The translations under genes were made by a program, and so were the position numbers. A stretch of DNA of 26,652 nucleotides from a virus. Of the stretch, positions 22,836 to 26,652 are shown in pieces (position 1 is the first letter of the stretch; every line of letters begins with the position of its first letter). The stretch covers positions 1-26,652 of IMG/VR virus record IMGVR_UViG_3300049595_002766; one strand, written 5' to 3'. The notes below the pieces were generated by a model. The model was not told the origin of the DNA, did no database searches, and was given only the letters and a program-made list of their open reading frames with translations.

Positions 22836-23045
22836 ATGGTCCAAATTGAATACACCAAAAAACCCAGCGGCCCGACGCTACGCGCCGCGATCCGCAAAGC
22901 ATTGAGCGCTGGTGAAACCTGGCTGCAGCTAACATGGGGAGAAAATCAAATCACAATCGAGCGCGGCCCTTATGGTTTTACCGGCCATGGCTGGATCGGC
23001 CGCCACGGTGGCGACGACCTGGCGAGAGAGTTCAAAATTCGATAA
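22836..23045 (+). CDS. Small protein following DUF932, function unknown
   Basis: 69 residues from ATG 22836, with GGTAGGGGTTT as ribosome site. Predicted one helix (GPTLRAAIRKALSAG) followed by strands (TWLQLTWGENQITIERG) and a Gly-rich end with HGWIGRHGGDDLAREF. I do not recognise it. It ends six bases before a strong terminator. Confidence 0.7.
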   Translation: MVQIEYTKKPSGPTLRAAIRKALSAGETWLQLTWGENQITIERGPYGFTGHGWIGRHGGDDLAREFKIR

Positions 23046-23051
23046 CCCAAA

Positions 23052-23074
23052 CCCGGCCAAGCGCCGGGTTTTTT
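23052..23074 (+). terminator. Rho-independent terminator of the DUF932 cassette
   Basis: CCCGGC-CAAGC-GCCGGG (23052-23068) followed by six T, with extra AA/TT pairing at the base. Confidence 0.92.
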
Positions 23075-23079
23075 GCCTA

Positions 23080-23133
23080 TTGCGTTCAGTTGATTTTTTA
23101 GACTAAAATTAAACCCCGGCCACGTTGGCCGGG
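23080..23133 (+). promoter_or_regulatory. Promoter with leader hairpin for the last island cassette
   Basis: The -10 TAAAAT (23104-23109) sits in TTAGACTAAAATTAAA, shared exactly with the promoter at 21753. The -35 is poor (TTGCGT 23080-23085, 18-base spacer); the TTGACAAGT element is missing. The transcript would begin with a 7-bp hairpin CCCGGCC-ACGTT-GGCCGGG (23115-23133) not found in the other leaders, which may stabilise the message or control the gene at 23159. Confidence 0.6.
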
Positions 23134-23158
23134 AATAAACTAGAAAGTGAGAATTTTT

Positions 23159-23458
23159 ATGTCCTGTTTTGTTGTCCCTGATTATCACGTGACCACCGGC
23201 CGCGCCCCGGTTCCACTGTTGCTGAATGCTGCCGGCCGCGTCGGTGGCCGTCTGCGCCTGGTGCAGCTGTTTCGCCTGGCCGGCGCTGGCTTGGTCCGGG
23301 TTACATGGTCCGCCACATGGTCCGAGTATCAAGTACGCGCCACCGGCCCCGGCGGCCGCCTGGTGGCCGAGTACTTCACCGACGACAGGGCCGACGCCCT
23401 AGGCACGGCCGACGCCATGCTGGCCGAGCTGGCCGCAGCTGCCGGGGTTCCGGCATGA
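23159..23458 (+). CDS. Small Gly/Ala-rich protein of unknown function
   Basis: 99 residues. I took ATG 23159 after CTAGAAAGTGAGAAT; an in-frame GTG at 23147 lies inside that ribosome site. The composition is strongly biased to Ala, Gly, Arg and Val. Predicted strands in the middle (LRLVQLFRLAGAGLVRVTW, then SEYQVRATGPGG) and a C-terminal helix (ALGTADAMLAELAAAAG). I do not recognise it. It is the last island gene, followed by a strong terminator. Confidence 0.7.
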   Translation: MSCFVVPDYHVTTGRAPVPLLLNAAGRVGGRLRLVQLFRLAGAGLVRVTWSATWSEYQVRATGPGGRLVAEYFTDDRADALGTADAMLAELAAAAGVPA

Positions 23459-23480
23459 GCTGGCCGCGTTAGTTCGATTC

Positions 23481-23509
23481 AAACCCGGCCAGGCGCCGGG
23501 TTTTTTTTT
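23481..23509 (+). terminator. Rho-independent terminator ending the island genes
   Basis: CCCGGC-CAGGC-GCCGGG (23484-23500) followed by nine T; its stem is the same as those of the terminators at 20912 and 23052. Confidence 0.93.
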
Positions 23510-23643
23510 CGCCCGGTATCGGCCTGCCGGCCTGGGAATAGCTTAAACCTATCGCAAACCCCGGGGCCATAGTCCGCGCCATGCCAGGCCGCGATCCAGG
23601 CCCGGCCAGCGCGTGATCCGTGGCGCGCGTATCGTGGCTTGGT

Positions 23644-23845
23644 GGCCGTGGCCATGGGGGCCGCCGGCCGTGGCCATGGGGGCCGCCGGCGCTTGGTCCG
23701 GTGTTTGTGTTTGTATGTCCGCCGGCCAGGTGTTTGTATGTGCGACATACAAACAAGGCCCGGCCAGCTGCGGCCGCCGGCCGTGGCCATGGGGGCCGCC
23801 GGCCGTGTCCATGGGGGCCGTGGCCATGGTGGCCGCCGGCCGTGG
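23644..23845. repeat. Cluster of 22-base GC-rich repeats
   Basis: Three exact copies of a 22-base unit starting GGCCGTGGCCATGG (23644-23665 and 23666-23687 in tandem, then 23779-23800), followed by a shortened copy (23801-23816, with GTCC for GGCC) and a variant copy (23816-23837, one base changed), ending in another GGCCGTGG start. Each unit is full of palindromes (TGGCCA, CCATGG, GGCC). Confidence 0.85.
23708..23755. repeat. Long hairpin with duplicated left arm inside the GC-rich cluster
   Basis: TGTTTGTATGT occurs at 23708-23718 and again at 23731-23741; the inverse ACATACAAACA follows at 23745-23755, giving a perfect 11-bp stem with a GCG loop, and an alternative pairing with the first copy. 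The AT-rich arms stand out in the GC-rich surroundings. There is no T-run after it, so it is not a terminator. Confidence 0.8.
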
Positions 23846-23990
23846 TCGGCGTTCCTGGTAACTTTCGCCCCGGTGCCCGGCGCCCCGGTTCGCGGGCCCT
23901 AGCACGTAAGTGAGCACCCACCCGCCCCGGGGCCCGAAAAAACGGGCCGGGGGGGAAGCGGCGCAGGCTTTAGCCTTGTTTTACACGGTA

Positions 23991-24006
23991 AGTTTCACGT
24001 GAAACA
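23991..24006. promoter_or_regulatory. parS: parS-like centromere site (ParB-binding palindrome)
   Basis: GTTTCACGTGAAAC (23992-24005) is a perfect 14-base palindrome and the core of the bacterial chromosomal parS consensus TGTTTCACGTGAAACA; with flanks it reads A...A, matching 15 of 16 positions. This is the only such match I found; other CACGTG occurrences lack the TTT/AAA arms. No parA or parB is in the window, so the binding partner would be a host ParB or one encoded elsewhere on the phage. Confidence 0.7.
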
Positions 24007-24038
24007 CTTTTAGACCCCCAACAATAAAAGGGCCCCCT

Positions 24039-24079
24039 TTGTGTAACAAGTCAACCTGTGCCAAAATTTGTGCAAATTT
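24039..24079 (+). promoter_or_regulatory. Candidate terL promoter and operator
   Basis: TTGTGT (24039-24044), 17 bases, CAAAAT (24062-24067), with ACAAGTCAACCTGT (24046-24059) in the spacer resembling the ACAAGT-TG-ACTTGT palindrome of the island promoters. A perfect inverted repeat AAATTTG-TG-CAAATTT (24064-24079) overlaps the -10 and start site, as expected of an operator. Confidence 0.5.
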
Positions 24080-24097
24080 AAAACGAAACGGACTTTT

Positions 24098-25555
24098 ATG
24101 ATCCCTGAAGAAATTGACGCCGAACGGCTAAAGCTTGAATACCGACTGGCGCAGATTGACACGCAAGACAAGGCCAAGACCGGCTTCCTTGATTTTGCAC
24201 GCTATGTCTGGCCAAGCGCGATCCTCGGTGAACATCACTCGGTTATGGGCAAGGCTTTTGACCGGATTGCTGCGGGGTCCTTGAAGCGTTTGATCATTAA
24301 CATGCCGCCTCGGCACACAAAGTCTGAGTTTGCGAGCTTTCTTTTGCCGGCCTATCTCATGGGCCGTGATCCGCGAACCAAGGCTATTGAGGCGACGCAC
24401 AACAGTGAGTTGGCGGTGCGATTCGGCCGGAAAGTCCGTGATTTGATGGACACGGATGTGTATAAGGATTTGTTTCCTGATGTTAGTTTGAAGCAGGACA
24501 GCAAAGCTGCCGGCCGGTGGGACACGAGCAAGGGCGGGGAGTATTTTGCGGTTGGTGTTGGAGGTGCGATGACGGGCCGTGGTGCGGATGTTTTGATCAT
24601 TGACGACCCGCATTCGGAGCAGGATGCGATGAGTGAGTTGGCTTTGGACAATGCGTGGGAGTGGTACAGCTCGGGTCCTCGTACGCGATTGCAGCCGGGC
24701 GGGGCGGTGGTGATTGTGATGACGAGGTGGGGGACAAAGGATTTGACGGCGCGGTTGCTCAAGGCGCAGAAATCACGGAACGCGGATCAGTGGGAGGTGA
24801 TTGAGTTTCCTGCCATCTTGCCATCGGGTAAACCCTTGTGGCCGGAGTTTTGGAAGCTGGAGGAGTTGGAAGGCGTGAAGGCTAGTTTGTCGGTACAGAA
24901 GTGGAATGCAATGTACCAGCAGCAGCCTACGAATGACGAGGGTGCGATCTTGAAGAGGGAGTGGTGGAGGGTCTGGCCGCATGATGAGCCGCCGGTGGTG
25001 AACTACATTATTCAGTCGATGGACACGGCGTATTCCAAGAAGGAGACGGCTGACTTTTCTGTTATCACGACGTGGGGTGTGTTTTACGAGAATGAGGATT
25101 CTGGGGCGTCGATTATTTTGTTGGATGTTAAGAGGGGGCGTTGGGATTTTCCGGAGTTAAAGCGCATTGCAAAGGAGCAGTATGACCATTGGCAGCCAGA
25201 CAACGTGTTGATTGAGGCGAAGGCCACGGGCACGCCTTTGCAGCAGGAGTTGCGGCGGATGAGTATTCCTGTGACGATGTACTCGCCGGGGGGCAGGAGA
25301 ACGGGCACGGACAAGGTGGCGCGGGCCAATGCGGTGGCGCCTGTGTTTGAGGCGGGGATGGTTTGGGCACCTGACACGGAGTGGGCGGAGCTGCTTGTTG
25401 AGGAGTGCGCGGCTTTCCCGCACGGGGACAACGACGACATGGTGGACAGCACGACGATGGCAATGGACAGGTTTCGGCGGGGTAACTTTATTAGCTTGGC
25501 CACGGACGACAACGAGGAAAGGGAAACGGGAGACCTTGTGCCGGAGTACTATTGA
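24098..25555 (+). CDS. terL: Terminase large subunit
   Basis: 485 residues from ATG 24098 (ACGGA upstream); a TTG at 24068 would lie inside the operator palindrome and was rejected. ATPase motifs: adenine-binding and Walker A-like PPRHTKS (70-76), Walker B VLIIDDPH (165-172) and the coupling motif MTRWG (208-212). The RNase H-like nuclease domain shows SMDTAYS (D309), VLIEAKATG (E373) and HGDNDDMVDS (D445-D450). The protein pumps DNA into the prohead and cuts it. It is complete and intact. Its codon choice, rich in G/T-ending codons (TTG, GTG, GAG, GAT), visibly differs from the C-ending codons of the island before it. terS is 4.4 kb upstream. Confidence 0.96.
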   Translation: MIPEEIDAERLKLEYRLAQIDTQDKAKTGFLDFARYVWPSAILGEHHSVMGKAFDRIAAGSLKRLIINMPPRHTKSEFASFLLPAYLMGRDPRTKAIEATHNSELAVRFGRKVRDLMDTDVYKDLFPDVSLKQDSKAAGRWDTSKGGEYFAVGVGGAMTGRGADVLIIDDPHSEQDAMSELALDNAWEWYSSGPRTRLQPGGAVVIVMTRWGTKDLTARLLKAQKSRNADQWEVIEFPAILPSGKPLWPEFWKLEELEGVKASLSVQKWNAMYQQQPTNDEGAILKREWWRVWPHDEPPVVNYIIQSMDTAYSKKETADFSVITTWGVFYENEDSGASIILLDVKRGRWDFPELKRIAKEQYDHWQPDNVLIEAKATGTPLQQELRRMSIPVTMYSPGGRRTGTDKVARANAVAPVFEAGMVWAPDTEWAELLVEECAAFPHGDNDDMVDSTTMAMDRFRRGNFISLATDDNEERETGDLVPEYY

Positions 25556-25594
25556 CGTTTAAAATGGGCTAACCAATACCTTGGCCAAGGCGCT

Positions 25595-26652
25595 ATGAAA
25601 TACACTACTTTGTCAGATGACGACATGGACAATGTCCAAAAGTTTGCCTTTGGTGGCATTGCCAATCCTGCTCAAAGGGCGTTTCTGCGCGCATCGGATC
25701 GTGAGTATTTGGCCGAGCGCCAAGCGGAGCTGGACGCGTTTGAGGAGCAGCGCCAATCGTACAACACGGGTTTGGCCAAGTACCAAGAAGAGGTGTACAA
25801 CCCTTACCAGCAGCAGTCCCAAGCGTACAACGCAGCGGCCCAGCAGTACAACACCGATGTGTACAACCCTTACCAGCAGCAGTACGGCGCGTATGAAAAA
25901 GCTGTGGCGGATTTTAACGCGGGGGATCGCACCTCTGACTATGCGGGCCCGGCAGAGCCGACACTGGCAAGGCAGTTTGACATGCAAGCGCCCACGGCCC
26001 CGGGGTCCTTTGACATGGCAGCGCCTGTCCTGCCGTTCAAGGAAGAGGAGATTGTGGCCCGTCAGCAGCAAGCCGCAGAAACAGCGCGCAGGGATGCGGG
26101 CAACCGCGCCACTGCCCTTAACGTGGTCAGCAACCCGGATCAGTTTAACTTTGGATCAATGTCCATTGCCAATCGGTTTATGGCCGAAGGGGGCGAAGTG
26201 AAAAGAAAATCAGCCAAGGAAATGCTGATGGAGATGGCCGAGGGCGGGGAGGTTGGCATTGACAAGAACGAGCAAGCAAGGCGCGAGCAAACAGCGCGCG
26301 AGCAGGCAAGGTTTTTGGAGAGCGGACTATCCGCTGAGAAGTACGCCAAGCAAGAGGAGGAGCGGGAGGAGAGCGTAAGGCTTGGCATTGCCGCGCGCGA
26401 GCAGGCAGCGGCTTGGGCGAGCGGAAAATCAGCCAAGGAAATGTTGGCCCAGCTGCGAGAGGCCCAGCTTGCCAGTTTTCTTTCGCGAACAAAAGGAGGT
26501 GTAACAGTCCCTCTAAGCGAAAGCGAAGCGCACAAGGACAGTGCAAAGCGGGCTCAGTACGGCAGACAGGCCCGAAAGGAAGAGCTGGCAAGGCGCGAGC
26601 AAGGAAAAACAAATCCTGTAGCCCCGCCGGTAGCTCCACCGCCGGTAGCTCC
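25595..26652 (+). CDS. Repeat-rich, probably structural protein, 3' end outside window (partial)
   Basis: Open from ATG 25595 (AAGGCG upstream) to the window end, at least 352 residues. Low-complexity and modular: two in-frame 22-residue repeats around VYNPYQQQ, helical Gln/Arg/Glu-rich parts, two KSAKEML segments, the MAEGGEV pair (RFMAEGGEVKRKSAKEM, MAEGGEVGID), many AREQ repeats, and a Pro/Ala/Val tail at the edge. Proteins with MAEGGEV-like segments are familiar from freshwater and marine phage metagenomes next to terminase or portal genes. The position right after terL suggests a virion or assembly protein. Function unproven. Confidence 0.8.
   Translation, partial: MKYTTLSDDDMDNVQKFAFGGIANPAQRAFLRASDREYLAERQAELDAFEEQRQSYNTGLAKYQEEVYNPYQQQSQAYNAAAQQYNTDVYNPYQQQYGAYEKAVADFNAGDRTSDYAGPAEPTLARQFDMQAPTAPGSFDMAAPVLPFKEEEIVARQQQAAETARRDAGNRATALNVVSNPDQFNFGSMSIANRFMAEGGEVKRKSAKEMLMEMAEGGEVGIDKNEQARREQTAREQARFLESGLSAEKYAKQEEEREESVRLGIAAREQAAAWASGKSAKEMLAQLREAQLASFLSRTKGGVTVPLSESEAHKDSAKRAQYGRQARKEELARREQGKTNPVAPPVAPPPVA
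25793..25883 (+). repeat. In-frame 66-base duplication within the structural gene
   Basis: Identical 25-base segments at 25793-25817 and 25859-25883, 66 bases apart (22 codons), encode VYNPYQQQ twice. A second identical 20-base pair, GAAAATCAGCCAAGGAAATG, lies at 26205-26224 and 26424-26443. They point to recent internal duplication. Confidence 0.85.

Larger units (their letters stand above)
23510..24097. other. 588-base non-coding stretch before terL
   Basis: No credible gene: open frames here only read through GC-rich repeats and give low-complexity Gly/His/Pro/Arg peptides. It contains the 22-base repeat cluster, a long hairpin with a third copied arm, a GGCCCG-A6-CGGGCC hairpin (23931-23948), a parS-like palindrome, and the terL promoter/operator. 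Such a long non-coding stretch is rare in a phage this dense, so it is likely to be functional (packaging, segregation or regulation). Confidence 0.7.

Noticed and set aside
23188-23195. CACGTG in TATCACGTGACC as a second parS
   Set aside because: Only the 6-base core plus one arm base matches; it lies inside a coding sequence. Other CACGTG occurrences (for example 3123-3130) also lack the arms.
23472-23480. GTTCGATTC, resembling a tRNA T-loop, just before a terminator
   Set aside because: The flanks do not form a full T-stem and no acceptor, D or anticodon arm is found; treated as chance, though a tRNA-fragment attachment site cannot be wholly excluded.
23644-23845. CRISPR array
   Set aside because: The 22-base units are tandem or irregularly spaced, have no uniform spacers and no cas genes are nearby.
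23469-23921. Open reading frames on both strands across the GC-rich repeats
   Set aside because: Products are low-complexity Gly/His/Pro/Arg strings created by the repeats, with no ribosome site; the frames are open only because GC-rich DNA lacks stops.
23931-23948. GGCCCG-A6-CGGGCC hairpin as a terminator
   Set aside because: The A-run is in the loop, and no T-run follows the stem on either strand.
24068-24097. N-terminal extension of terL from TTG 24068
   Set aside because: It would start inside the AAATTTG/CAAATTT palindrome, has no ribosome site, and ATG 24098 gives a normal TerL N terminus.

Overview
The window is a piece of a tailed double-stranded DNA phage genome (Caudoviricetes). 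It has both terminase subunits, a phage replisome (family A DNA polymerase, archaeo-eukaryotic-type primase, UvrD-like and SNF2-like helicases, RecB-like nuclease, candidate ssDNA-binding protein), a Mu Mom-like DNA-modification protein and many small phage-typical genes in ATGA-overlapping runs. Several small families (MRKRSKYRP-type, DUF3310, HASPRWH-type, SNF2/nuclease pair) are ones I associate with phages of Burkholderiales and related freshwater bacteria, so a betaproteobacterial host is likely but not proven. Portal, capsid, tail, lysis and integrase genes are absent. Genes run off both ends, so this is part of a larger genome.

Layout. (1) 1-3289: the 3' part of a very large virion-type protein, end of the late module. 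(2) 3258-5410, minus strand: RecB-like PD-(D/E)XK nuclease and SNF2 helicase, converging on and overlapping the virion gene. (3) 5496-12468, plus strand: two small or unknown proteins, a candidate ssDNA-binding protein, a structured intergenic element (7168-7295), TOTE-type primase-polymerase, UvrD-like helicase and family A polymerase, closed by an intrinsic terminator. (4) 12585-18064: an AT-hook/ribbon-helix-helix-like protein, a run of small accessory genes, DUF3310, Mom-like modification protein and unknowns, mostly translationally coupled. (5) 18073-18384 minus: an HNH-like protein that has lost its catalytic His. (6) 18385-18792: an AT-rich non-coding stretch with iteron-like repeats and inverted repeats, a candidate origin or packaging site. 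(7) 18793-20028: small conserved gene, terminase small subunit, VRR-NUC-like nuclease. (8) 20025-24097: an unusual accessory island between terS and terL, whose units mostly have their own sigma70-like promoter (TTGACAAGT family), a purine-rich CTAGAAAGAGAGAAA-type ribosome site and, in three places, a nearly identical CCCGGC...GCCGGG-T(n) terminator; it ends in about 590 bp of non-coding, GC-rich repeats followed by a near-perfect chromosomal-type parS (GTTTCACGTGAAAC). (9) 24098-26652: terminase large subunit and the start of a repeat-rich, probably structural protein.

How it fits together. Regions 2-3 replicate the genome, region 4 carries small early functions and DNA modification (protection from restriction), and regions 6-9 lead into packaging. 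The most surprising items are the parS-like site with no parABS genes in view, the cassette-built island splitting terS from terL with a shared palindromic promoter motif, the structured element before the primase, and the iteron region before terS. Most functional readings are homology recognised by eye from motifs; no database search was run.
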